From assembly GCF_040807025.1 (NCBI RefSeq), contig NC_090946.1:79854641-79918640 (forward strand): a stretch of 64,000 nt of DNA. Direction: 5' to 3'. This stretch comes from Struthio camelus. Its lineage: Eukaryota; Chordata; Aves; Struthioniformes; Struthionidae. Under the pieces are notes generated by a model. That model ran no database searches. It saw only the letters and a list, made by a program, of their open reading frames with translations, and was not told the DNA's origin. Positions 34,411 to 46,778 of this stretch are shown piece after piece. Each line of letters begins with the position of its first letter. Position 1 is the stretch's first letter. A program made the position numbers and the translations under genes.

Positions 34411-37325
34411 AGCCCAAAGCTAGGAGTAAGTATACAGAGATATTGCAACTACCACTGCTTCTAAACCTTAGCTATTTTCTTCCTAATTCTTAAGCAACTG
34501 GTGAAAAATAGTAGCTACAGTGGTGCATCTGCAGGCTAGCATAGGCCTGGCTCTACATATGAAACATTTAGAGCAAACCATGCTAGAACGCCACTGAAAC
34601 CAAGAAAGAGTCAAAATAGTTTCCACCGTTACCCCAGGATATCAGAGAAGGCTAAGCCAACCAGTGATTTAGGATTAACACATGCATCAACTCATATGGA
34701 CAATTCCAGTCAAGTCAGCTTGATTTAGGAATTGTTTTCCCTTACAGCCATGAGGAAAATTAAGTATTGTATCTTAAGTAATCTGACATTTTTTCCCAAA
34801 CAGCAGAATTTCCTTTCTTCTGGAGAACGTTTGCAAAGGAGCATGTTTACAGTAGGCTCCCACATCAGAAATAGTGACATCAGTGATTCCTCTTGCAATT
34901 TCCCACCAGTACCCCAGGGACAGGGCTGGCCTTCCTTTGGTTGCTCACGCTGAGGTCTGGGGGTAGCACGGGCTCTAAGACACTGCAGTGCTAGTACTCC
35001 TACTAGACATTAAAGACACGGAAAGTTGCAGGAGCTACCACAATGCTTCGCCTATACCAGAGGATTACTCTTTATTTCTTGGGGTTTGTTGATGATTAAC
35101 ATGTTGTTGCCCAGTAGCAACAGAAAGCAAAGGTTATATATCAGTAGTATTTGTGACAGAAGAACCGTTCATGGTCGGTTCCAAATTAAGCAGGAAGGAC
35201 TGTATTTTTAAGTGTGCAGCCTGCAATTTATTCGTGCGGGATATATCCCAATGTGGATAACGTGAAGGGTGTGGATCACTGGGGAGGGTACGGATTGGCC
35301 CATGTCTGCATTTGCTGTAGCTCCCGCTTTCTCTTCAGGATCTAGGGACAAGCTAGGGCTGCCTGAACCAAAGCATCAAGCTACCCCCCCCTCAGTCTCC
35401 GCAGTCTCATGGAAAGCTCTGATCCCCTCCCTCTTCTCCCTTTAGGCAGGAGGAGATGGCACAAATCCGTGATATCCTAAGAAGATCTGTATATATTTGC
35501 CCTGCCAGAGGCTCTTTGTATTCCTTCTACTCCTGTATAACCGTCAGTGCTGATGAGCCTGTGACAGGTGATCTGGGCATATGAATTATCTGAGGATTTG
35601 TATCTAAGGGGGTGAGCTATCAGGCAAGTGGATTTTACAAGTGAAAATAATCTTTTCAGTGAGTCACGCTAAATATGACTTTCATCCTTTTTTTCATTCC
35701 TACACGTTCTGGAGATGTCTCTCTGAGGATATAAAGTGAAATGCTTTAATACACACTTCACATGACTTCAGGAAATTTAAAAGCATTGTGAAAAGAGATC
35801 ATGTAAGCTTAGGATTTAAGGGACAACTTGTTGAGGTTATTTGACTACCAGTGATTCAACAAGCTGTTAAACGCTGACTGACAATTTACCGGTTAGATTT
35901 TTGCTAGTCTTTTGGGTGTCTGATGAGCATCAGCAGCTGAGCTAATTGATAACTGACCATCTAATCTGTCTGGCAACTGCTTATTTGACTAGCCAGTTAC
36001 TTGTCTGTTAGATGTTTGAATGACCACCTGAAGTAATCAACCTTCCCATCACTCAAATGTGACTCGGATGTATGTTGAAATGAACCAGCTGAGGTACTTT
36101 AGTAGCATATTTTCAAACCTAATATGGAGAAAATAGTTCAGGTTCCCCAAACAAGGACTAGGAGTCTAACTAATTTATGGCTATTATATGACTTTCTCAA
36201 GGAGACATCTCTCATCAGGAGGTCTTTAAAGGTTTGTTGCCGAGAGGGTTGGAGCTCATCAAACTGATGTAGCAAAGCGGGTTGGAGCTATCAGGCTGAT
36301 GTTGCCTGGGTGGAAAGCATGTGTGTGTATTTATGTATCCCAACACACTCTGTGTTTCTCTTCCATGCAGCCAGGAAGTAGATTCCTTCTTCTTCCATGT
36401 ATACTCGTCCATGTATATCTGACCCCAGGTCCTACTTAAGGAGATGTCTTACTGAGATTGATGGAAGATTTGCCCAAGTAATAGCATCATTAACAGCACC
36501 CATGATAAAAGTGCAGTGTCACCCGCAGTGATTATATGGAGCTGGGATGTCTGTGAAATCTGTACAAAATTAACTACAGCTGCACACAATAGGTGATTAA
36601 ACTGATTTTCTCACGCTGTAACAGAGTTAGCCATCTTTAATACTCATTTAAGAATTCTTTCTCTTTTATAGGACTGTAATATGCATAAGCCTGTTCCTTT
36701 CCTCCCTTCCTATTACTCTGCAGCAATGTCCTATTTAATGCCCTACTTCTATTTTTATTACTTGTTGCAGTCATTCTCCCCTCCTCGGCCTCTGTCCTGG
36801 GAAGTTTAGCCAAGCAACAGGGAACTTCTTGGTGGGGAAATGGATGGGTAAGGAGCAGAACCACTCAAAATGTGTTATATTAGTCTCACAGCGGGAGTAA
36901 TTTTCCCAGAGAAAGATTGACAGAGGGAAGATTCCCCTCATTCTCCTTCTGTCTTCATATTCCTGATCCCGCCTATGTGGAGTCTATGTAGGACAAGATA
37001 ATGTCACTTCTGCAGTCTCCTTAGACCCTTTGTGGGATAAGAGGAAACTCCTGCCAAGCCGCTGGGAAACTGTTCTGCCGCCTACAGAAAAACTGGGAAT
37101 TCTGAGGGATGAGATTTTCTAGCAAACATGCTCGATTCTGGTAACCGTTTCTGGGCTTATTCCTGAAGCAGGGGAGAAATTGCTAGTCCTCCATTTGGTG
37201 GAAAACTGATAGAGTTCTGCTTAAATCAACCAGGCTGTGCTGGCTGACAAAAGTGAACCTCTCTCCTACAAGTGAGCAACGTCCCAGGCCTCCTGTAAAC
37301 AAGGACTGTAAAAAAAGCTAGTTTT
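34411..37325. other. Unique sequence, no gene recognised
   Basis: No transposon or exon recognised. Stretches such as 35830-36020 contain repeated ATTTGACTA/CCAGTTA-like words without a clear repeat unit. Open frames are short. Confidence 0.45.
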
Positions 37326-38432
37326 CATAGAATCACAGCACGGTTGAGGTTGGAAGGGACCTCTGGAGATCATCTAGTCTATCCCCCCTAGCAGGGTCAC
37401 CTAGAGCACATTGCCTGGGATCGTGTCCTGGCGGCTTTTGAATATCTCCAAGGAAGGAGACTCCACCACCTCTCTGGGCAACCTGCTCCAGGGCTCTGTC
37501 ACCCTCTCAGGAAAGAAGTTTTTCCTCAGGTTCAGACGAACCTTCCTGTGTTTCAGTTTGTGCCCGTTGCCTCTTGTCCTGTTGCTGGGCACCTGTGAGA
37601 AGAGTCTGGCCCCATCCTCCTGCCACCCTCCCTTCAGGTACTTCTACCCGTTGATGAGATCCCCCCTGAGCCTTCTCTTGCCCAGGCGGAAGAGGCCCAG
37701 CTCTGGCAGCCTTTCCTCCTAGGAGAGATGCTCCAGTCCCTTCCTCATCTTTGTCGCCCTCCGCTGGACTCGCTCCAGTCTCTCCATGTCTCCCTTGTAC
37801 AGGGGAGCCCAGAAGTGGACCCAGTAGTCCAGGTGAGGCCTCAGCAGGGCTGAGGAGAGGGGCAGGATCCCCTCCCTCCACCTGCTGGCAACGCTCTGCC
37901 TGATGCACCCCAGGAGACCATTGGCCTTCTGGGCCACGAGGGCACCTTGCTGGCTCGTGGTCACCTTGTCGTCCGCCAGGACTCCCAGGTCCTTCTCGGC
38001 AGAGCTGCTCTCCAGCAGGTCAACCCCCAGCCTGTCCTGGTGCGTGGGGTTATTCCTGCCCAGGTGCAGGACCCTGCACTTGCCTTTGTCGAACTTCATG
38101 AGGTTCCTCTCCGCCCACCTCTCCAGCCTGTCCAGGTCCCTCTCAATGGCAGCACAGCCCTCTGGGGTATCAGCCACTCCTCCTAGTTTTGTACGGTCAG
38201 CAAACTTGCTGCGCAGAGAGTGCGCTCTGTCCCTTCGGTCAGGTCACTGAGGAATACATTGAAGAAGACTGGACCCAGTACTGATCCCTGGGGGGACATC
38301 ACTAGCTACAGGCCTCCAACTAGACTTTGCGCCACTGACCACAACCCTCTGAGCTCTGTCATCCAGCCAGTTCTCAATCCACCTCACCGTCCACTCATCC
38401 AGCCCAGCCTTCCTGAGCCTCCCTATGAGGAT
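37326..38432 (-). mobile_element. CR1 LINE, young, defective-RT type
   Basis: CR1 with its complete 3' end at 37326 (CATAGAATCACAGCACGG is the antisense tail) and 5' truncation near 38432 inside the transcriptase. Coding relics, in element order: [38 protein letters not shown] (FADR at 38193-38204 in place of FADD); [37 protein letters not shown] followed by an in-frame TAG; and a terminal open stretch at 37401-37592 containing [19 protein letters not shown]. The homopolymer at 38290-38295 has six G instead of five, shifting the frame. The copy cannot make active enzyme. Confidence 0.95.
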
Positions 38433-40062
38433 GAGGGTTTTCAAACAAATCAAATGCAATGTATCTACACTGCCGGAGCATAACACTCAAAGCTCATGAA
38501 TTTGTCTTCATCAGCATGAAACCAGCACAGTTTGGGTTCCCTTCCCAGTCAGTTAATAGTCTTCAAGGTCTCAAGGAGTGATTGTACCTCTCTAATCTCA
38601 TCAGTGAAACATGAGCCAGAGAATTTCACTGTGTCATTCCTGCTTACATGTCAAAAGCTTACATGTCAGACTCTACCTGGTAGAAGAGGAAGTTATCCCA
38701 TCTTGACTTACAGACTTCAAATGAGAAAGAATTTACCATATCCCAAAACAGCTTATTCCAGTGGTTAACTCTCTTCCCTGCTAAAAATGCACCTTTTACT
38801 TTTTAAACTTTGGGATTAATCTTTTAAAAATGTCTTCATAACTGTGAAGTTTTGAGATCTTTTTTAATTTTTAATGAGCCTGGAATTCTTATATAATAAC
38901 AAGCTGTTGGGAAATGAGGCTTTGAACAAAACATTTAATAATGCAAGACCGGTGATAAAATGAATAGAGCTAGAAAGACTGATCCTGCCGAATTACCTAG
39001 TCCTCCCAATAGGAATAGGCAATGACTGAGCTTTATTGTTTTTACTAGCAGATAACTGAAGATTATCTCTTACAATTTTCTGGAAAAGAGTGCAGTCTGA
39101 TCAAAGAGACTCCTATCTGGCAAAATGAAACAGATTTAAAATCTGTTTATCCTTTACAATATTGTGCTAAGCTTCTCTTGGTCCCTAATGGGCAGCAGAC
39201 GACTATACCATGCACCTCTAATTGGAGAAGCTCATTGCATCTACTGGATCTGTTTGTAGTGAGCCGCTTGCAGGAGACAAAACCTTGGCATGGGAAGTTG
39301 CCTGTCTCCTAGGGCGGCTGGAAGGGGAGCAGAATTCCACGTCTGCCTGGGTCCACCCACGCAAACAGGAAGGGGGCCGTGCCAGATGATAAGTCCAAGT
39401 TACCATCCAGGGGAACGAGATGCCAGAGAGGATTGTTTTCATTTCCATGGGATTTCTAATTAAGGGACATGCTTTAACTATGTTTTCAATGGCTGAACAT
39501 CCAAATGACAGTTTGATATGAGCAATTTGTCTGGCAGGCTAGATAAATTCATACCAAAGCTAAAGGATTTTCCGTTTAAAATGGGTGCACATCCTTAACT
39601 GTGAATCGGATCAAACATTCTTGTAACTAAAGAATCCTCTTTATGTAACAACTTTTTTTTAAGCTTCATTCTTTGCAGTTTTAATGATCAAAGTCTCTTT
39701 TTCTCCTGATTTGTCCCCAGTCATTGACTCTGCAAAGTGCTTGTTTTTTTTCTGAACCCTCATTCTTGTTCCAGTTTGATGAATGAAGGGAAATGTGTAT
39801 TCCCATTTCTGCTGTCCCACCCAGCCTTAATGAGCACTAGCATTGTCTAACTGACTCCTGGGGGAATTTGCTACCTGCATAGCTGTTGGGCTGGGCTCTT
39901 GCAGCTGGATTTCTTTTGATGCATTATTTTCTAGAGATGTTATCCACTGTCTTGTGAACAGGTAAAGTGAGGAAAAGGGGCTGGTGTATTTCTGTCTGGG
40001 GAAATTAGGCAAAATCTGATTAGGCTATTAGCTGTCATGTAATTATGGAATATTGGAAATCA
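38433..40062. other. Unique sequence between CR1 copies
   Basis: AT-rich. GCTTACATGTCA is duplicated exactly at 38642-38653 and 38657-38668. No gene recognised. Confidence 0.5.
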
Positions 40063-40506
40063 CAGAATGACAGAATGGTTTAGGTTGGAAGGGACCTCTG
40101 GAGATCATCTAGTCCAACCTCCCTGTTCAAGCAGGGTCCTCTAGAGCATATTTCCCAGGATCACATCCAGGCGACTTTTGCATATCTCCAAGGAAGGAGA
40201 CTCTACAACCTCTCTGGGCAACCTGCTCCAGGGCTCTGTCACCCTCTCAGGAAAGAAGTTTTTCCTCAGGTTTAGATGGAACTTCCTGTGTTTCAGTTTC
40301 TGCCCGTTGCCTCTTGTCCTGTTGCTGGGCACCTGTGAGAAGAGTCTGGCCCCATCCTCCTGCCACCCTCCCTTCAGGTACTTCTACCCGTTGATGAGTT
40401 CCCCCCTGAGCCTTCTCTTGCCCAGGTGGAAGAGGCCCAGCTCTCGCAGCCTTTCCTCCTAGGAGAGATGCTCCAGTCCCCTAATCATCTTTGTCGCCCT
40501 CCACTC
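40063..40506 (-). mobile_element. CR1 LINE, short 3' fragment
   Basis: Antisense tail CACAGAATGACAGAATGG, then TTTAGGTTGGAAGGGACC and TCTAGTCCAACCTCCC, the classic avian CR1 3' end. 5' truncated near 40506, after GGGCGACAAAGAT in element sense. The terminal ORF2 stretch (40141-40332) is open and carries [19 protein letters not shown]. It shares the in-frame TAG after GLEHLS-equivalent sequence with the other young copies. Confidence 0.95.
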
Positions 40507-43500
40507 ATGAAAAATGCTGCTTTGCTTGAAGGATATACTGCCTTTTATTGCATTCACAGAAATAAATCGAAGACATGGTGTACATGGCCAGCAGAGATGA
40601 TGTGAGCAAAAATTAGGTGGGTTTATACGAATCGTAGTATGAAGCTCTCTTGATAACTTTGCCAGCTTCAGCTAGAAGGACTTTGACTGACATTTGTTGT
40701 AGTTTAACTCTGAGAACTGTGAGCTTTGAGGGCTATGTGGCTGCATAGTCTCCCTTCCCCGCATCGTCATATGACACCACCCAAAATATGTCTGAGTGGA
40801 GAATACAGTTATTTTTGGTACTGTCCCAGAAACTTATCAGGTGTAGTGCAATTAATGAATCAAGTGCCTTAAAAACATCTGTCCAGAAGCAGCAGATACT
40901 CTTTTGGTGACTGAGTACAAGAATTTCATTCAGAAGACTGACATGCAAAAAGCTTTTTTTACATCGTTTCTTCATGGTGTATATGTGCTGCTGCTTCCAA
41001 GGACATGGTATTTTTGCTGTACCAATGAAAATCTGCCTGCACCTGGGCAAATCACAAGACTGAAAATTCTCAGTTTATATGTGATCAGTGGAGATTTAGC
41101 TGAAATCCTCAAGGGGTTAGCCTGCCCCAAATGTTACTGCTGCACAGGCTGTTGCCACAGCCTCCCGCCATGGTGCCTGAAGGGGTCTGAGAGCAGGACT
41201 GTAGAGATGGCTGCTCTAGGAAGGAACTGGAAGCTGGCTTTAGAGCTTATTCCTTCTATGCCCTTGTTTCTTGCCACATCAAAAGTCAGAAAATGTAGAG
41301 GAGGAATCTATGACTTGTTCAGAGAAGACCAGAGATAGCAGAAAGGATGGGGGAAGGAGAAGATGGGAGCAAGCAGTCTTCCAAGATTATGTGTGAGGCA
41401 GTGGGGTGAGCAGGAGAGGTGGAGACTAAAAAGCCACAGGAAACTGAGTCTGGGTAGGGGTAACAAGATGGACCCTGTTGGCTGAGAAAGGACGCAAAGA
41501 GGTGGAGACAAGAAACTGGATGAGGGTAATAAAAGCAGGAATGCATTGGACTGAAAGCGTTGTCCATGGCAGAGAAGGGAAGTAGAGAAGGTTGAATGTA
41601 GAGGGGGAAGCAGGGCTAGAGAACCAATGTTTATGGGAGAGATATATAAATAGAGTGGGGACTAGCTGGCCAGGCAAAATGCAGACAAAGTTTTATGAAG
41701 AGAAGTGAGACTGGGTGTGAAATTGAGACCTCAAAGAGATGACCCTGGGAGGAGACCAGTGCTGGCACGAAATCTAGAGGTGGATCTCAAGCAAGATGAA
41801 TTTGAAAAGGATATGTTGAACCAGTCAGGCTTTGGGACAACAGCAGCCATTTGTCTCCAAGCTGGAATGAAACCTGGAGCCAGGGGCACACCATCCCATC
41901 ACTGTCAGCAAATATATCTGAATTCCTCTGACCTCTGAAAGTGAAATATGTCTTTTCCAAGCCTGTACTGCTGTTCTGCAGAGAGGATGGCAAGCAGCTG
42001 TGGGAGTCAGTGCTCTGTTTGCTCAAAGGGATGAGGTATGCAGGTGACAGAATACTTCTCTGCTCATTAACTGTATGTTATCAATGTGCTGGATATTTTG
42101 TTTTTTCAGTGTGCTTATTCAGAAATCTAGAAAGTGCAACATGAAGCCAGCTATGCTGGAAGAACTTCACAACATGTGAAAGAGTAAGGAGAATAAAATA
42201 ATGAATAGATGCTCAGGAATCAAGTATCATCTGTAGTGGAGAATGCCTAAAGCTGATGGAGAAAAAAAGTGGGCTGAGAGTAGAGAGAAGGCTTGTGCAT
42301 CATTGCCTGTAGTCCACGGACTCAAGGCATAGGCAGTCTTGATCTGCATGTTTTCTAAGTCTGGAATGATTGACTTTGCAACTGTAGTAACATTCTCTGA
42401 ACGTAGTCTTGGTCAATAATATAGAGCAGCAGGTTAAGGAGGCAGGGAAGGTTTATGCTGTTCAGCAGGGAAGAACGTGAGCAGATAAGTAATTGGAGAT
42501 AAAAAAAGTGGAGAGCCCATCTGATCCATCATGGCTGAAATAGCTGTGTTTATTAGTAAAACCGAAAGAGAAGGACTATCTCTGTGTTCTTATTTTCTAT
42601 AATAGGAATGTTTGAGAGTCCCAGAAGAGATCCTTCTCCAGGAAGATGGTGTTTGCATTGAGAAGCCTACAGCCTATAGAGAAGGCGGGCACAGAGCAGG
42701 AAAGGAGCAAGAGCACTGAGAGGTAAAGCAGGTGGCAATGGTTAGCAGCAAAGCTCATCACTGAACTTCTGAATCTCAGTGCAGTGATGTGTCTGTTAAA
42801 TTGTACTGCTGTTTGGGCTTGTAATGAAGCCAAAAGGAGGTCTGAATAAATGTTCAAGACTAAAAGCACTATGGGATTTCTGCCCTAGAAACCAGAATCC
42901 AAAATGGGTTGATTTTATTAAAAGAAAAGTAAAGAAAAAAGCAAATGGATCAGAGCCTATTCTGAGTGGTGCTGCTGCCACCAAAATACACACTGAACGC
43001 TCTGTAAGGAAAGGTGAAATCTCATTAAAATGAGCAAGACTACAGGCCTGAGCCCTGTTGGGAGATGCAGGCATACTGAAAGCTGTTTATATTGGCTAAG
43101 AAATACACAGGTTAATAGCAGTTTTAGCATTTACACAGGACCCTGCAATGTCCTCAATGCTTTACACAACAAATAAAAAAGTTGTTAATTACTTGTCCTG
43201 AAGATTTATATAATGCAGTATTAGTAAAGTTGGGACAGCACGAACAGAAGCGTTGATTGCTGAACGTATGCAGGCTGTTATACCCGGGAACACACCAGCT
43301 TTGTGTTGTTCCTACCCAGACCAGCCCCTTGCTCCTAGGGCATTGATTTTACCCAATGTTTGTGCAGTCAAATTCCATACTAGATTTAACAGGAATTTAT
43401 ATGAGTCTTTTTGTATACAAATCTTGAGTCTTCTTCCCTCCAATCAAAAAAATCTGAAAGTGCCAATTACCTTACCAGATTTGTTCCTAGGATTTCGATG

Positions 43501-45706
43501 GTCATTTTAAAAATGAAAGTTTTCAAATTAATTTAAGTGCTGCTTATTTGGCTTTCAGTACAGCAATGTTTGTCTAGTAGCAATAAAGCAATCAGAAGTG
43601 AATCTGGTTAGTTATGTCACAACTGAAAAAGAGTATGACAGCATATGTTTTAGTTGAGTTTATTTAGAACATCCTGCTGCTAAAATCAGCCTACAGAATG
43701 GTCAAATTTCATAAAAGTAACATTTGGACTATTTGTGCTCAATTAGACGTTTATTTAAAATTTCCTCTTGGTTTACTGATGTAAATGTATTGTTCATTTT
43801 TCACATACCAAGCACTGTTGTTTAGTCTCAAGGGAATTATTGTTACAAATTTAACAACTGTGACATATTAAAAAGCACATTTAAGGAAGAAATTAAGGGT
43901 TGAGAGGATGTGACCAAATGTTTCCATGGTGTTTTGCCAAAACGTCACTTAAATGCCAATGCGATTTTAGTAAGAGTTGCTCTTTCAGAACTCATCTTGC
44001 CCACGAAAAAATAAAATAAATCTCGTCTGCATAAGAGGCAGGCGTACTTTCATTGCACTTGCCGGAAAATCATTTCCTAAGTTTTATTTTCATTTTGGGA
44101 ACTACTTTTAACTACTGGCTGATTATCATGTTAGTTCTCTGTATTAGGCAGCTGATTAGCGAGGAGGAAGTCGATAGCTTAGTGTGGGGAAGTAAAAATG
44201 TTCAAATTGGATGCCTCGTGTAGGCACCTGCATCCCTAATTAACAACTAGCCGATAATGTCAGGAACTGATTTTCAGGAAGTTCTTTGTTCTTTGAAAGT
44301 CAGGCCCCAAACTGAGCAATGAAAAATAGAAACCTGGGACATCGGTGATTACTTCTGAGAAACTCAAGCCTAATGTCAGAGCAAGTTGTGAATGGTATAT
44401 GTGCAAGTCTGGGAAACTGCATCTGTGATTGTTTTTCTATAATTTTGATTGCCTTTCTAAAGTTATCAAAATGGGATTGTTCTAAGAAGCAGTTTCTCAT
44501 GTGTGTTCTGTAAACAGAGAGCTTTCTGGGAAAGTGGCTGTAGAAGGCATTCCTGGGAGATACATCCCTAGACCTGAGCACTATCATCTGAGCATCTTCT
44601 TCCAGCTGCCTACTATGGGCATCACGACTGCTTCAGTGCTCAGCTCAGCAGCATAAGGAGCATTGTAGGCGCTCTTCTATTTAGAATGATTTGATCCCTG
44701 ATGACGTAACTCAGGCTGGGACTGAAGACCCCAAGCTGAGCTAAATGTGCTCCTGGACCCATGAGCACAGGTGGGGGGAGGCCCCAAGTCAGGCTGGTCA
44801 GGGCCATTAAGGCCCATTAGTGCCCTCAGGGCCCCGACACGGAGAAGCCAGAGAAGCCGTGGTGATGCTGATGTTAGGTGCTCTAGTGGGCAATTTGAAA
44901 AGCAGAGCTATGGTTCCTCTGGGTTGCAAACCTCACGCAGGATCATTCACTTTGAGATGATCAAGGCAGTTTATGGTGGCCAGACGGAAGTGCAGAACAG
45001 TAACACCCCTTTTCCTCAGAGGATGGGGCAATTGTTCAGACATAGAGAAATGTAAAATGCATGCTCTTTAGGAAGAAAATGAGTTATATGAGTAATTATC
45101 CCTGGTGGCTGTATTCCATGATGATGGGCTGACTGGCAATCGATAGCAGAGTAGATCTGTATAGCAGAGTTAAATATCTGTTCCTCTTAGCAACTTTGCA
45201 GAATTGCACTTTCTTTATGCTTGTGCCTCAGCACAGGTGAGTAACTTGATGCAGCCAAATCTCACACTTTCTGAGCAATGCTGAGTTATGCGAACATGCC
45301 CTGTGTAAACAGCAGCCCCTGGGAGAGAAGGGGCTCTGGGAGAAACAGACCTCGGTGTTGTTTGCTTCTCCCACAGACAAGCCTGGGTGCACTCACTTCT
45401 ACAGCCGTGCATGGTAGATTTTGTTTATTTAGCTCTCCTGTGAGGCCGTGATAATTTATGTCCAGGAAAATATCATTTCTTTCCTCTTTGTCTTGAAACC
45501 ATTAATTATTTTCAGTTGTATTTAAAAAAAAAAAGTGTAGGAAAAAACACATATGACAATTAACAATTGCCAGAGCCTCTAGGCTTTCCCGAGCCTTCTC
45601 CTGTGAAGAGCTTGGTCCTGCCACTTGCTAGGTTGCATTTGTCAGATGTGGAATAAATATGGCAGCACGTGATCAGTCATGGGTGCATGTGGGGAAGCAC
45701 TGCAGA
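40507..45706. other. Unique sequence with a purine-biased middle
   Basis: No gene recognised. Between about 41330 and 42600 the + strand is persistently A/G-rich. The stretch at 43540-44280 is repeat-poor and motif-rich. The open frame at 40904-41338 (+) is unrelated to any family I know. Confidence 0.45.
43540..44280. promoter_or_regulatory. Possible conserved non-coding block
   Basis: AT-rich, repeat-free and motif-rich: AATTAATTTAAGTGC-like homeodomain sequence near 43527, ATTAGACGTTTATTTAAAAT, AGGAAGAAATTAAGGG, GGCAGCTGATTAGC and CCCTAATTAACAAC near 44235. Weak inference from texture. Confidence 0.22.
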
Positions 45707-46778
45707 GGACGGTGAGGTGGATTGAGAACTGGCTGGATGACAGAGCTCAGAGGGTTGTGGTCAGTGGCGCAAAGTCTAGTTGGAGGCCTGTAGCTAGCGA
45801 TGTCCCCCCCAGGGATCAATACTGGGTCCAGTCTTCTTCAATGTATTCCTCAGTGACCTGACCGAAGGGACAGAGCGCACTCTCTGCGCAGCAAGTTTGC
45901 TGACCGTACAAAACTAGGAGGAGTGGCTGATACCCCAGAGGGCTGTGCTGCCATTGAGAGGGACCTGGACAGGCTGGGGAGATGGGCGGAGAGGAACCTC
46001 ATGAAGTTCGACAAAGGCAAGTGCAGGGTCCTGCACCTGGGCAGGAATAATCCCACGCACCAGGACAGTCTGGGGGCTGACCTGCTGGAGAGCAGCTCTG
46101 CCGAGAAGGACCTGGGAGTCCTGGCGGACGACAAGGTGACCACGAGCCAGCAAGGTGCCCTCGTGGCCCAGAAGGCCAATGGTCTCCTGGGGTGCATCAG
46201 GCAGAGCGTTGCCAGCAGGTGGAGGGAGGGGATCCTGCCCCTCTCCTCAGCCCTGCTGAGGCCTCACCTGGACTACTGGGTCCACTTCTGGGCTCCCCTG
46301 TACAAGGGAGACATGGAGAGACTGGAGCGAGTCCAGCGGAGGGCGACAAAGATGAGGAAGGGACTGGAGCATCTCTCCTAGGCGAGAGCTGGGCCTCTTC
46401 CGCCTGGGCAAGAGAAGGCTCAGGGGGGATCTCATCAACGGGTAGAAGTACCTGAAGGGAGGGTGGCAGGAGGATGGGGCCAGACTCTTCTCACAGGTGC
46501 CCAGCAACAGGACAAGAGGCAACGGGCAGAAACTGAAACACAGGAAGGTTCGTCTGAACCTGAGGAAAAACCTCTTTCCTGTGAGGGTGACAGAGCCCTG
46601 GAGCAGGTTGCCCAGAGAGGTGGTGGAGTCTCCTTCCTTGGAGATATTCAAAAGCCGCCTGGACACGATCCCGGGCAATGTGCTCTAGGTGACCCTGCTT
46701 GATTAAGCGGTGTTGGACTAGATGATCTCCAGAGGTCCCTTCCAACCTTAACCGTGCTGTGATTCTGTGATTCTGTGA
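45707..46778 (+). mobile_element. CR1 LINE, young, defective-RT type
   Basis: Sense-strand sibling of the copy at 37326, with a different 5' truncation point (45707) and a 3' tail containing two octamers (GATTCTGTGATTCTGTGA, 46761-46778). Relics: [19 protein letters not shown]; a run of seven C at 45804-45810 that breaks the frame; a 5-nt excess in CGCACTCTCTGCGCAGCAAG (45876-45895); [18 protein letters not shown] (FADR at 45896-45907); then an open stretch through HLGRNNPTHQDSLGADLLES to GLEHLS and an in-frame TAG near 46379. The terminal stretch 46497-46688 contains [20 protein letters not shown]. Confidence 0.96.

Noticed and set aside
43110..43190. Possible MIR-type tail (CAATGCTTTACACAAC)
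   Set aside because: Only one short word matches. The rest of the SINE is absent.
45923..46381. 152-codon open frames in the CR1 copies (also 37719-38177) as host genes
   Set aside because: They are fragments of CR1 ORF2 between a frameshift and the shared TAG.
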